From PBB1 sp965229345 (GTDB taxonomy: Bacteria > Pseudomonadota > Gammaproteobacteria > Burkholderiales > Burkholderiaceae_C), in assembly GCA_965229345.1 (NCBI GenBank), contig OZ245872.1:248001-312000 (forward strand): 64,000 bases of DNA, in the 5' to 3' direction. How positions within the stretch are numbered: position 1 is the first letter of the stretch; each line of letters begins with the position of its first letter. Below are positions 1-7,564 of this stretch, piece after piece. The notes below the pieces were generated by a model, which saw only the letters and a program-made list of their open reading frames with translations, had not been told where the DNA came from and searched no databases. Made by a program: the position numbers and the translations under genes.

Positions 1-86
1 ACCTCGATGGCACCGCGTCGGTCGGTCACGGCAAGCCGGCGCTGATCGCCCGCGGCACGATCCTGGTGAAGGAGCTCGCCGCATGA
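1..86 (+). CDS. 3' end of an unassigned gene (partial)
   Basis: Reading from base 3, an open frame gives 27 residues, beginning L-D-G-T-A-S-V-G-H-G-K and ending V-K-E-L-A-A, then stops with TGA at 84-86. The frame has the strong third-position GC of the neighbouring genes, so it is probably the tail of a real gene whose body lies left of the window. The tail is too short to assign to a family. An ATG overlaps the stop (ATGA at 83-86) but opens only a 15-codon frame, so it is not taken as the ubiC start. Confidence 0.5.
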   Translation, partial: LDGTASVGHGKPALIARGTILVKELAA

Positions 87-126
87 ACACTGGCGCGCCC
101 GGCATGCGGCCGCTCAGACTCCCACC

Positions 127-693
127 GTGAAGGCGCTGCCCCTCGATCGCGCGCTGCGTGCCTGGTTGCTGTCGGACGGGTCGCTCAGCCGGCGGCTCGC
201 GCAGACTTTCGGCGGCTTCCAGGTTCAGCTGCTCGGCCAGGGCACAGCACCGGCCACGGCGGAGGAGCTGCGCGTGCTGCGACAACACGGCACGGGAAGC
301 TGTCGACTGCAGCGCTGCCATGTCCGCGAGGTGGTGTTGTGGGGTGATGGCCAACCGCTGGTGCACGCGCGCTCGGTGCTGCCTGCGGTGCAGGCCCGGC
401 TGACCTGGCGCGCCGTGCGCGGCCTCGGTCAGCGACCGCTGGCCGACCTGCTGTTCGGCTTGCGCGCTGCGCGCTGCGACCGGCTGGGCGGCCAGAGCAC
501 AGCGCCGCTGCTGGCACGCCGACTGGGCCACAGGCTGGGATGGCCGGTGCACCCGCTGTGGTGCCGGCGTTCCGTGTTCACCCGACGCGGGGTGCCGCTG
601 CTGGTGACGGAATGGTTCGCCCCGGCCACGCGTGATCGTGCGCCGGGCACCCGCACTGGGCGCGGCCCATCGCGCCCAGTGACGCGACGTTGA
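127..693 (+). CDS. ubiC: Chorismate pyruvate-lyase
   Basis: Predicted to release pyruvate from chorismate to give 4-hydroxybenzoate, the first committed step of ubiquinone synthesis, in the cytoplasm. The 188-residue length fits UbiC (about 165-190). The N-terminal L-R-x-W-L-x-x-x-G-S-L-S-x-R-L pattern, the central V-R-E-V-x-L motif and the A-R-S-V-L-P segment are family hallmarks. The start is GTG at 127; no ATG lies upstream in frame. The final 20 residues are arginine-rich and probably not conserved. The stop TGA overlaps the region just before the DUF4126 gene, suggesting co-transcription. Assignment is by family resemblance; the catalytic residues were not individually aligned. Confidence 0.88.
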   Translation: MKALPLDRALRAWLLSDGSLSRRLAQTFGGFQVQLLGQGTAPATAEELRVLRQHGTGSCRLQRCHVREVVLWGDGQPLVHARSVLPAVQARLTWRAVRGLGQRPLADLLFGLRAARCDRLGGQSTAPLLARRLGHRLGWPVHPLWCRRSVFTRRGVPLLVTEWFAPATRDRAPGTRTGRGPSRPVTRR

Positions 694-695
694 CC

Positions 696-1325
696 ATGGC
701 CATGCCTCCGCTCGACACCCCGCAGCTGCTGGCCATTGCCGCTGCGCTCGGCTGGGCCAGCGGACTGCGGCTGTATGCGGTCCTGTTCCTCACCGGGCTG
801 GCCGGCCGACTGGGCTGGGTGGACCTGCCCAGTGGCCTGGTGCTGCTGGCACACCCGCTGATGCTGTCGGCCAGCGGTTTCATGCTGTTGGTGGAATTCT
901 TTGCCGACAAGATCCCGGGCATCGACTCGCTGTGGGACCTGATCCACACGCTGGTGCGCATCCCCGCGGGCGCGGCATTGGCCGCTGCCGTGTTCGATGC
1001 CGACCCCACCGTGTGGACCCTGGCCGCGGCGCTGATGGGTGGCACGCTGGCGGCCACCAGCCACATCGCCAAGGCCACCACCCGGGCCGCGGTCAACACC
1101 TCGCCCGAACCGTTTTCGAACATGGGCATGTCGCTGCTCGGAGACGCTGCCGTGCCCGCCGCCTTGTGGCTGTCGTGGACCCATCCACTGCTGTTTGCCG
1201 CGCTGCTGGCCTTGGCGCTGATCGCCATGATCGGGACGATCTGGTGGCTGGGCCGCTTCCTCAGGCTGCTGGCGGCACGGGTGACGGGTTGGCGCAGTTC
1301 GCCACTGCAGCGCATGGGGCCTTAG
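696..1325 (+). CDS. DUF4126 domain membrane protein
   Basis: Integral membrane protein of about 209 residues with hydrophobic segments near residues 5-30, 45-70, 85-120 and 150-190. The N-terminal G-W-A-S-G-L-R-L-Y pattern and the central G-x-x-A-x-x-S-H-x-A-K-A-x-T-R motif match DUF4126 proteins, whose function is unknown. The start is taken at ATG 696, two bases after the ubiC stop. A TTG at 690 overlapping the stop and a second ATG at 702 are alternatives. The tight spacing implies expression with ubiC, but nothing links it functionally to ubiquinone. Confidence 0.82.
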   Translation: MAMPPLDTPQLLAIAAALGWASGLRLYAVLFLTGLAGRLGWVDLPSGLVLLAHPLMLSASGFMLLVEFFADKIPGIDSLWDLIHTLVRIPAGAALAAAVFDADPTVWTLAAALMGGTLAATSHIAKATTRAAVNTSPEPFSNMGMSLLGDAAVPAALWLSWTHPLLFAALLALALIAMIGTIWWLGRFLRLLAARVTGWRSSPLQRMGP

Positions 1326-1396
1326 CGGGAAAGCGCCATCGCGGTCCCGCACAATGACCCGGGCCGCAACGATGCACGCGGCGCCTGCGACACGCC

Positions 1397-1627
1397 ATGA
1401 ACCGTCCCACGCCGCTCGACACCGACAGCCACGTTCCCAGCCCCTGCATCGGGCTGTGCCGCATGGACGAGGCCGACCGCTGGTGCATGGGCTGTCTGCG
1501 CAGTCGCGAGGAAATCGGCCACTGGAGCCAGATGAGCGACCGCGACAAGCGCGCGCTGTGGGCTGACATCACGCAACACCGCACCGTGCTGGCGACACCG
1601 CCTGCGGCGCCTGAACCTGACGCCTGA
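1397..1627 (+). CDS. DUF1289 domain protein
   Basis: Small 76-residue protein. It has the DUF1289 signature P-C-I-G-L-C-R-M-D, then C-M-G-C-L-R, E-I-G-H-W and S-D-R-D-K-R-A-L-W. The four cysteines (two C-x3-C pairs) suggest a small metal or Fe-S site, an inference from spacing alone. The function of the family is not established. It stands alone in a 500-base interval between the DUF4126 gene and the transporter. The start is the ATG giving M-N-R-P-T-P; a weaker upstream frame in another phase overlaps it and is rejected. Confidence 0.87.
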   Translation: MNRPTPLDTDSHVPSPCIGLCRMDEADRWCMGCLRSREEIGHWSQMSDRDKRALWADITQHRTVLATPPAAPEPDA

Positions 1628-1689
1628 CACCGTTCCGCGCTCGGCGCTTCGGTGAACAAAATGCGGCGCCAGACAGCAGATTCCACATT

Positions 1690-1713
1690 GAGAAACAAAG
1701 TTCTCGGGTTTCT
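1690..1713 (+). promoter_or_regulatory. Nested dyad upstream of the MFS gene
   Basis: Two inverted repeats are nested here: GAGAA at 1690-1694 with TTCTC at 1701-1705, and AGAAAC at 1691-1696 with GTTTCT at 1708-1713. They lie about 120 bases before the transporter start, in an otherwise gene-free gap. A dyad of this size could be an operator. No convincing -10 hexamer was found beside it, so this is a weak regulatory candidate. Confidence 0.25.
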
Positions 1714-1829
1714 GCGGATCTTGTAAGTCTCAGTTCAGCGCCACGTCAGGACGCGGTCAGAGCGCTTGACCATGATCCGTCCACGCATCGCCCATGGCCG
1801 GTGATGTCATCACAACGGAGACAAGCAAC

Positions 1830-3554
1830 ATGGCAACAGCAACCAGCAAAGGCATCGGCGGGCGGCCCACACCGCAACCGATGACTGCCGAAGAGCGCAA
1901 GGTCATCTTTGCGTCCAGCCTCGGCACGGTGTTCGAGTGGTACGACTTCTACCTGTACGGCTCGCTCGCCGCGATCATCGCGAAGCAGTTCTTCAGCGGC
2001 CTCGACGCCGGCGCTGCATTCATCTTCGCGCTGCTGGCCTTCGCGGCCGGCTTCATCGTGCGGCCCTTCGGCGCCCTGGTGTTCGGTCGCCTCGGCGACA
2101 TGATCGGACGCAAGTACACCTTCCTGGTCACGATCCTGATCATGGGTCTGTCGACCTTCATCGTCGGCGTGTTGCCCAACTATGCTTCCATCGGCTGGGC
2201 GGCGCCGATCATCCTGATCGTGCTGCGCATGCTGCAGGGCCTGGCGCTCGGCGGTGAATATGGCGGTGCAGCGACCTACGTCGCAGAGCATGCACCGCAC
2301 GGCAAGCGCGGCGCCTACACCTCGTGGATCCAGACCACCGCGACGATGGGCCTGTTTCTGAGCCTGATGGTGATCCTGGGTACCCGTTGGGTGCTCGGCG
2401 GCGGCGCCTTCACCAAGGAAGGCGAAGCACTGTTCGCCGACTGGGGATGGCGCATTCCGTTCATCGTGTCGATCGCGCTGCTGGGCATCAGCGTGTGGAT
2501 CCGGCTGTCGATGAACGAGTCGCCTGCCTTCAAGAAAATGAAGGAAGAGGGCAAGACCTCGAAGGCGCCGCTGACCGAGTCCTTCGGCCAGTGGAAGAAC
2601 CTGAAGATCGTGATCCTCGCGCTGGTGGGCCTGACCGCGGGCCAAGCGGTGGTCTGGTACACGGGCCAGTTCTACGCGCTGTTCTTCCTGACCCAGGCAC
2701 TGAAGGTCGATGGGCCAACCGCCAACATCCTGATCGCGGTGTCGCTGTTGATCGGCACGCCGTTCTTCCTGATCTTCGGCATGCTGTCGGACAAGATCGG
2801 CCGCAAGCCCATCATCATGGCCGGTTGCCTGATCGCGGCACTGACCTACTTCCCGCTCTTCAACGCGCTGACCTCGGCGGCCAACCCTGACCTGGCCCAG
2901 GCGCAGAAGGAAGTGCCTGTGACGGTGGTCGTCGATCCCGCGCAGTGTTCGTTCCAGGGCAGCCCGATCGCCCGCGAAGTGAACTTCCACACCTCCTGCG
3001 ACATCGCCAAGCGCACGCTGGCACAAGCGGCCGTGAATTACGAAGTCGTCGAGGCGCCCGCCGGCACGCTGGCCGTCGTCAAGCTGGGCGGCACCGAGAT
3101 CCCCTCGCTGAACGCCACGCTGACCCCGGACGGCAACTCGTTCGAGGCCGAAAGCAAGGCCGGCATCGCCGCCTTCAAGAAGAGCGTGGCCGAAGCCACC
3201 AAGGCCGCCGGCTATCCGGCCGCGGCCGATCCGGCGAAGGTCAACAAGCCGCTGGTGGTGCTGATCCTGACCATCCTGGTGATCTACGTGACCATGGTTT
3301 ATGGCCCGATCGCCGCGATGCTGGTCGAGATGTTCCCGACCCGCATCCGCTACACCTCGATGAGCCTGCCGTACCACATCGGCAATGGCTGGTTCGGTGG
3401 CCTGCTGCCGACGATTGCCTTCGGCATCGTGGCGCAGTCGGGCAACATCTACAACGGCCTGTGGTACCCGATCATCATCGCCAGCATCACCTTCGTGATC
3501 GGCATGCTGTTCGTGAAGGAAACCAAGGACGTGGACATCTACGCCGAAGACTGA
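1830..3554 (+). CDS. MHS-family MFS transporter with large loop insertion
   Basis: Predicted inner-membrane proton symporter of the metabolite:H+ symporter branch of the major facilitator superfamily. Substrate is unknown; family members move proline, betaine, alpha-ketoglutarate or shikimate. From ATG 1830 (GGAG at 1817-1820, nine-base spacing) it has 574 residues. It shows F-E-W-Y-D-F-Y-L-Y-G in the first segment, G-R-L-G-D-M-I-G-R-K between segments 2 and 3, and the L-Q-G-L-A-L-G-G-E-Y-G-G segment typical of MHS carriers. A non-hydrophobic stretch of about 125 residues (roughly 349-474), containing two cysteines, interrupts the late membrane segments; standard MHS proteins of about 430-450 residues lack it. 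An ATG at 1794 is possible but has no ribosome site. A strong terminator follows. Confidence 0.9.
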   Translation: MATATSKGIGGRPTPQPMTAEERKVIFASSLGTVFEWYDFYLYGSLAAIIAKQFFSGLDAGAAFIFALLAFAAGFIVRPFGALVFGRLGDMIGRKYTFLVTILIMGLSTFIVGVLPNYASIGWAAPIILIVLRMLQGLALGGEYGGAATYVAEHAPHGKRGAYTSWIQTTATMGLFLSLMVILGTRWVLGGGAFTKEGEALFADWGWRIPFIVSIALLGISVWIRLSMNESPAFKKMKEEGKTSKAPLTESFGQWKNLKIVILALVGLTAGQAVVWYTGQFYALFFLTQALKVDGPTANILIAVSLLIGTPFFLIFGMLSDKIGRKPIIMAGCLIAALTYFPLFNALTSAANPDLAQAQKEVPVTVVVDPAQCSFQGSPIAREVNFHTSCDIAKRTLAQAAVNYEVVEAPAGTLAVVKLGGTEIPSLNATLTPDGNSFEAESKAGIAAFKKSVAEATKAAGYPAAADPAKVNKPLVVLILTILVIYVTMVYGPIAAMLVEMFPTRIRYTSMSLPYHIGNGWFGGLLPTIAFGIVAQSGNIYNGLWYPIIIASITFVIGMLFVKETKDVDIYAED

Positions 3555-3575
3555 CCTTCAGCGCCACAGCGATCA

Positions 3576-3609
3576 AGCCGCCGGGTTGCAAGACCCGGCG
3601 GCTTTTTTT
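3576..3609 (+). terminator. Rho-independent terminator after the MFS gene
   Basis: An 11-bp perfect GC-rich stem (3576-3586 with 3593-3603) closes a six-base TGCAAG loop and runs into seven T residues. It begins 21 bases after the transporter stop, so the transporter is probably a single-gene transcript. Confidence 0.9.
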
Positions 3610-3635
3610 GGGAGCGCTGCGACAACGGTGCCGGC

Positions 3636-3764
3636 TGTCGAGGGCGTGGGGTGACCGGCGCAGCGAAGTCAAGGGGGAGGGCCGGATCGGTTCTATCCGA
3701 AGCGTTTGAGCGGTGACTCGGCCCGGGGGACATGAGCGGAGCCGGTCACCCCATGCCCTCGGCA
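3636..3764. repeat. Long inverted repeat in a convergent gap
   Basis: The left arm at about 3636-3659 and the right arm at about 3741-3764 are reverse complements over about 25 bases with two mismatches; the core GGTGACCGGC matches exactly. About 81 bases separate the arms, with a smaller hairpin (GGATCGG facing TCCGA, about 3684-3702) inside. The element lies between the transporter terminator and the 3' end of matB. It has no reading frame of its own. It resembles a REP/BIME-like or MITE-like palindromic unit, but copy number cannot be judged here. Confidence 0.6.
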
Positions 3765-3815
3765 GTGCCGCGCAAAAAATCGTCTGCGGGAGCCTTCAGA
3801 ACGTTCGAGTCAGCC

Positions 3816-5351
3816 TCAGTGGGCGAACAGCGCCCTGTACTGCTCGCGCAGCAACGCCTTCTGCACCTTGCCCATCGCGTTGCGCGGCAGCTGATCGACC
3901 ACGATGACCTGCTTGGGCACCTTGAAGCCGGCAATGCGCTGCTTCAGCGCGGCCATGCAGGCGGGGGCGTCGACGCTGGCGCCGGCTCGCGGCACCAGCA
4001 AGGCGACCACCGCTTCGCCGAAGTCGGCATGCGGCACGCCGATCACCGCGCTCTCCTCGACACCCGGCAGTTCGTTCAGGTACCCCTCGACCTCGGCCGG
4101 GTAGACGTTGTAGCCGCCGCTGATGATCAGGTCCTTGCTGCGCCCGATCAGCGTCAGCCGGCCCTGGGCATCGAGCTGCCCGACATCGCCGGTCTTGAAC
4201 CAGCCGTCGGCAGTGAACTCTTCAGCCGTTTTCTCCGGCATGCGCCAGTAGCCCTGGAACACGCTGGGCCCGCGCACCTCGACGGCGCCGATGGGCCCGC
4301 CTTCGGTCGCGGTGACCCGCAGCCCCACGCCCGGCAGCGCAAAACCGACCGTGCCGGCGATGCGACCGGACACCGGCGCATACGGGTTGGAGGTCAGCAT
4401 CACCGTCTCGCTCATGCCGTAGCGCTCCAGGATGGTGTGGCCGCTGCGCTCGCTGAACTGACGGAACGTGTCGGCCAGCAACGGCGCCGAGCCGCTGATG
4501 AACAGCCGCATGTTCCGGCAGGCGTGGGCGTCGAACGTCGGTTCGGCGAGCAGACGCACATACAGCGTGGGCACGCCCATGAACACCGTCGCATCGGGCA
4601 GCCGCGCGGTCACGGCGCGCGCATCGAACCTGGCGAACCACAGCATCTTGCTGCCGTTCAGCAGCGCGCCGTGCGATGCGACGAACAGGCCATGCACATG
4701 GAACAGCGGCAGCGCGTGGATCAGCACATCGCCGCCATCGACCTCGCTGCGCCAGCCCCACAGCGTCTTCAGCACCTGGGCGTTGCTGAGCAGGTTGCCG
4801 TGGCTGAGCATGGCGCCCTTGCTGCGCCCGGTGGTGCCGCTGGTGTAGATGATGCTGGCCACGTCGGTGGCCATGCGCTGCGCCGGCACCTGTGTGTCGG
4901 GGTGATGCGCGGCGCGTCGCAGCAGGCTGCCGCGGCGGTCGTCGTCCAGCGTGTACACGTGTGCCGTGCCGGCGCGGAACGCGATCTTCGAGAGCCAGCC
5001 GAAATCACGCGAGGCACACACCACCACAGACGGTTCGGCGTTGGCGATGAAGTAGCCGAGCTCGCTGGCCTGGTAGGCGTTGTTGAGCGGCACATGAACG
5101 AGCCCCGCGCGCAGCACGGCCAGGTACAGCATCAGCGCCTCGACCGACTTGTCGGTGTGCACCAGCACCCGCGCCCCGGCCGGCAGATCGAGCGAGGCGA
5201 ACAGGTTCGCGATCATGGCGCTGCCGCGCTCGAGGTCGCGCCAGGTGTAGTGCTGCGCCACGCCTTCGCTGTCCACGCACTCGATGGCAGTGCGGTCCAG
5301 GTCGGCCGGAAAGCCACCGCGCAGTGCGGCATAAAGGTTGTGGTTCGTCAC
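3816..5351 (-). CDS. matB: Malonyl-CoA synthetase-like acyl-CoA ligase
   Basis: ANL-superfamily adenylating enzyme of 511 residues, predicted to form malonyl-CoA from malonate, ATP and CoA. Visible motifs, in order: the ATP loop Y-T-S-G-T-T-G-R-S-K-G near residue 170; the P-L-F-H-V-H-G-L segment; E-R-Y-G-M-S-E near 295; the hinge G-R-S-K-D-L-I-I-S-G-G-Y-N-V-Y-P; and the C-terminal catalytic lysine in N-A-M-G-K-V-Q-K. The R-Y-G-M-S-E form and overall length favour MatB over longer fatty-acid ligases, but another short-chain acid is possible. Its ATG overlaps the stop of the DUF2905 gene (ATGA), so the two are translationally coupled. No malonate decarboxylase or transporter gene is adjacent. 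Confidence 0.82.
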   Translation of the reverse strand: MTNHNLYAALRGGFPADLDRTAIECVDSEGVAQHYTWRDLERGSAMIANLFASLDLPAGARVLVHTDKSVEALMLYLAVLRAGLVHVPLNNAYQASELGYFIANAEPSVVVCASRDFGWLSKIAFRAGTAHVYTLDDDRRGSLLRRAAHHPDTQVPAQRMATDVASIIYTSGTTGRSKGAMLSHGNLLSNAQVLKTLWGWRSEVDGGDVLIHALPLFHVHGLFVASHGALLNGSKMLWFARFDARAVTARLPDATVFMGVPTLYVRLLAEPTFDAHACRNMRLFISGSAPLLADTFRQFSERSGHTILERYGMSETVMLTSNPYAPVSGRIAGTVGFALPGVGLRVTATEGGPIGAVEVRGPSVFQGYWRMPEKTAEEFTADGWFKTGDVGQLDAQGRLTLIGRSKDLIISGGYNVYPAEVEGYLNELPGVEESAVIGVPHADFGEAVVALLVPRAGASVDAPACMAALKQRIAGFKVPKQVIVVDQLPRNAMGKVQKALLREQYRALFAH

Positions 5352-5542
5352 AGGACCTTGCTCAGCGCCAGGGCGATCAGGCTCAGCAGCACGCTGCTGC
5401 CGATCGGCAGAAAGAACTCGCGGCCGAACAGCCGGAAGCGGAAATCACCGGGCAGGCGGCCCAGGCCGATCCGCTCCAGCCAGCGGTGCAGGCCGGTGAA
5501 GACCATCAGGATCAGGAAGATGGCGATCAGCCAGCGGATCAT
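5348..5542 (-). CDS. DUF2905 small membrane protein
   Basis: 64-residue protein with two hydrophobic segments (about 3-18 and 46-62) flanking a loop with G-R-L-P-G-D-F-R-F. The G-D-F-R/x-F-P-I/L-G-S-S pattern is the DUF2905 signature. Function is unknown. Its stop overlaps the matB start by four bases, and only nine bases separate it from the upstream methyltransferase gene, so all three genes probably form one transcript. Confidence 0.88.
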   Translation of the reverse strand: MIRWLIAIFLILMVFTGLHRWLERIGLGRLPGDFRFRLFGREFFLPIGSSVLLSLIALALSKVL

Positions 5543-5551
5543 GCGGGGGCC

Positions 5552-6676
5552 CTACAGCGTGTGCGTGCGGTCGCCATGGGCGAATCCGATCGGTGAGGTG
5601 GTGAAGGCGGCATCGCAGTCTTTCGCGAAGCCGATGACCTTGAACAGTTCGCCCATCTCGTGCTCGGTCAACAGCTTCTGCGCGTTGGCGATGGTGCGGA
5701 TGTCGGCGCCTTGCAGCAGGTCGAGCAGGCCGCAGTTCATCAGGAACCGGGCCTGGCTGGTGTAACCCAGCACCTCCAGCCCGGCCGCCTGTGCCGCCAG
5801 CGCAAGGCCGGTGAAATTGACGTGCGCGGTGATGTCCTTGTCGCCGACATCGGCCAGCGGATCGGTGTCGGCCTGATGGGCACGGTGGCACATCAGCGTG
5901 CCGCCGCTGCGTTGCGGGTGGTAGTACTCGGCCGCCGGAAAGCCGTAGTCGATGAAGAAGGCGGCGCCGCGCTGCAGCCGGTCGGCCAGCGTGGCGACGA
6001 AGGCTTCGGCCTGGCGATGGATCTCGGTCGTGAACACAGCACCGGCGCCTGATGTCCAGTCGACCGCTTCATCCACGGACGGCCGCAAAGCAGTGACGCG
6101 GTCCGCCCATTCCCACGGGGGTTCGGCACCCCCGTCGGCCGCGCGCAGGCTCACTCCGCGCTCGTACCACTGTTGCCCGTCGAAGTGCAGCAGTTGCACA
6201 GGCATCGCGTCGAGCACCTCGTTGCCGACGACCACGCCTTGCATCGTCTCGGGCCACTCGTCGATCCAGCGCACGCGCTCCAGGTGCAGCTCCAGCACCT
6301 CGCGTTGCCGATCGCGCAGCGCGCCGGACACATCGATGATGGTGTAGCGCTTCACGCGCGAGCCCAGCGTGTCCAGCAGCTCACGCGCCAGGACGCCGGA
6401 GCCGGCGCCGAACTCCCACACCTCGTCGGTGCCGCTGCCCTCCAGCGCCTGCCGGACCTGTCGGGCGAGCGTCTGGCCGAAGAGGGGCGACAGTTCGGGT
6501 GCGGTGACGAAGTCGCTGCCCGATGCAGGCAGCACACCGAACTGGCGATCGCCACGGGCGTAGTAGCCCAGACGCGGCGCATACAGCGCCATCGCCATGA
6601 AACGATCGAACGGCAGCCAGCCGCCCTGGCGCTCGATGGCCGAGCAGATGCGGTCAGACAGCGGATGGGTCGCCAT
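5552..6676 (-). CDS. SAM-dependent methyltransferase, MidA/NDUFAF7 family
   Basis: Class I methyltransferase of the family once called DUF185 (COG1565), 374 residues from the chosen start. It shows the family N-terminus (F-D-R-F-M-A-M-A-L-Y-A-P-x-x-G-Y-Y), the D-F-V-T-A-P-E-L-S-P-L-F-G segment, and the SAM loop V-W-E-F-G-A-G-S-G-V-L-A near residue 105. In mitochondria NDUFAF7 methylates an arginine of a complex I subunit; the bacterial substrate is not known. The ATG at 6676 gives M-A-T-H-P-L; an ATG 60 bases further upstream adds a histidine-rich leader that does not look conserved. First gene of the minus-strand group with DUF2905 and matB. Confidence 0.85.
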   Translation of the reverse strand: MATHPLSDRICSAIERQGGWLPFDRFMAMALYAPRLGYYARGDRQFGVLPASGSDFVTAPELSPLFGQTLARQVRQALEGSGTDEVWEFGAGSGVLARELLDTLGSRVKRYTIIDVSGALRDRQREVLELHLERVRWIDEWPETMQGVVVGNEVLDAMPVQLLHFDGQQWYERGVSLRAADGGAEPPWEWADRVTALRPSVDEAVDWTSGAGAVFTTEIHRQAEAFVATLADRLQRGAAFFIDYGFPAAEYYHPQRSGGTLMCHRAHQADTDPLADVGDKDITAHVNFTGLALAAQAAGLEVLGYTSQARFLMNCGLLDLLQGADIRTIANAQKLLTEHEMGELFKVIGFAKDCDAAFTTSPIGFAHGDRTHTL

Positions 6677-6772
6677 GGTCAGATGAGGTGAGATGCGGTG
6701 CGTTCGGTGATGCGCTGGCGCCGAGCCGTGGCACATTGCGCGCGTTGTCTTTCACAATAGCCACCCCAGCCG

Positions 6773-7564
6773 ATGTCACCCATGCCTCAAGACAGTTCAC
6801 CCACCAGGCAACGGCCCGTCGCGCTGGTCACCGGATCCGCCAAACGCATCGGCCGCGAGATTGCGCTGCGGCTGGCACGCGATGGTCACGACATCGCCAT
6901 CCACACCGCCCACTCGCCGCAACAGGCCGCCCAGACCGCCGCCGACATCGCCGGCCTGGGCGTCACTGCCGAGGTGTTCGAGGCCGATCTGGCAGACGAA
7001 TCACGGTGCGCAGAACTGATCCCGCGCGTCGTCCAGCGCTTCGGCCGGATCGACGCCGTCGTCAACAACGCCTGTGCGTTCGATTATGACAACGTGGCCA
7101 GCCTGAGCTATGCGCGCCTGACCGCCCACATGAACGTCAATGCCGGAGCGGCCCTGGTGCTGGCTCGCCAGCTGCACGAACACCTGCAGGCCTCGGGGAC
7201 ACGCACCGGCGTGGTGGTCAACATGCTGGACCAGCGGCTGTGGAACCCCAATCCGGACTACCTGTCGTACGCACTGTCCAAGGGGGCGCTGGAGTTGCTG
7301 ACCCGCGTGCTGGCGCTCGATCTGGCGCCCACCGTGCGGGTGGTCGGTGTGGCGCCGGGCCTGACCACCGGCAGCGAGCTCATCGATGACCAGCGGCTGG
7401 CCACCATGGCCAGCCACGCGCTGACCCGCCAGCTGCCCACCGTGCACGAGGTCGCGGCCACCGTGTCGTTCGCGGTGTCCAATCAGGCGTTCACCGGCAG
7501 CACCTTGATGGTGGACGCGGGCTTCCACTTGAATTCGATGCGCAGAGACTTCCCCTTCTTATGA
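6773..7564 (+). CDS. SDR oxidoreductase, FolM/pteridine-reductase-like
   Basis: Short-chain dehydrogenase of about 260 residues with an NAD(P)-binding fold. The N-terminal V-T-G-S-A-K-R-I-G-R-E-I-A loop matches the T-G-x-x-R/K-R-I-G form of dihydromonapterin and pteridine reductases rather than the usual T-G-x-x-x-G-I-G. It also has N-N-A near residue 95 and the catalytic Y-A-L-S-K (Y-x3-K). The usual catalytic serine lies in the V-V-N-M-L-D-Q strand, where aspartate replaces serine, as in pteridine reductases. A role in reduced pterin metabolism is therefore likely but unproven. The stop overlaps the ttcA start (ATGA), so the pair is coupled. ATG 6782 is an alternative start. Confidence 0.8.
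   Translation: MSPMPQDSSPTRQRPVALVTGSAKRIGREIALRLARDGHDIAIHTAHSPQQAAQTAADIAGLGVTAEVFEADLADESRCAELIPRVVQRFGRIDAVVNNACAFDYDNVASLSYARLTAHMNVNAGAALVLARQLHEHLQASGTRTGVVVNMLDQRLWNPNPDYLSYALSKGALELLTRVLALDLAPTVRVVGVAPGLTTGSELIDDQRLATMASHALTRQLPTVHEVAATVSFAVSNQAFTGSTLMVDAGFHLNSMRRDFPFL

Noticed and set aside
83..130. 15-codon frame overlapping the stop of the first partial gene
   Set aside because: Too short and with no conserved features; ubiC begins at GTG 127 in a different frame.
1746..3377. Open frame of 543 codons antisense to the MFS gene
   Set aside because: It mirrors the transporter codons, is dominated by H, Q, R and D, and has no family motif or ribosome site.
3732..5765. 677-codon frame opposite matB and the neighbouring genes
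   Set aside because: It crosses three real genes on the other strand and has shadow-type composition.
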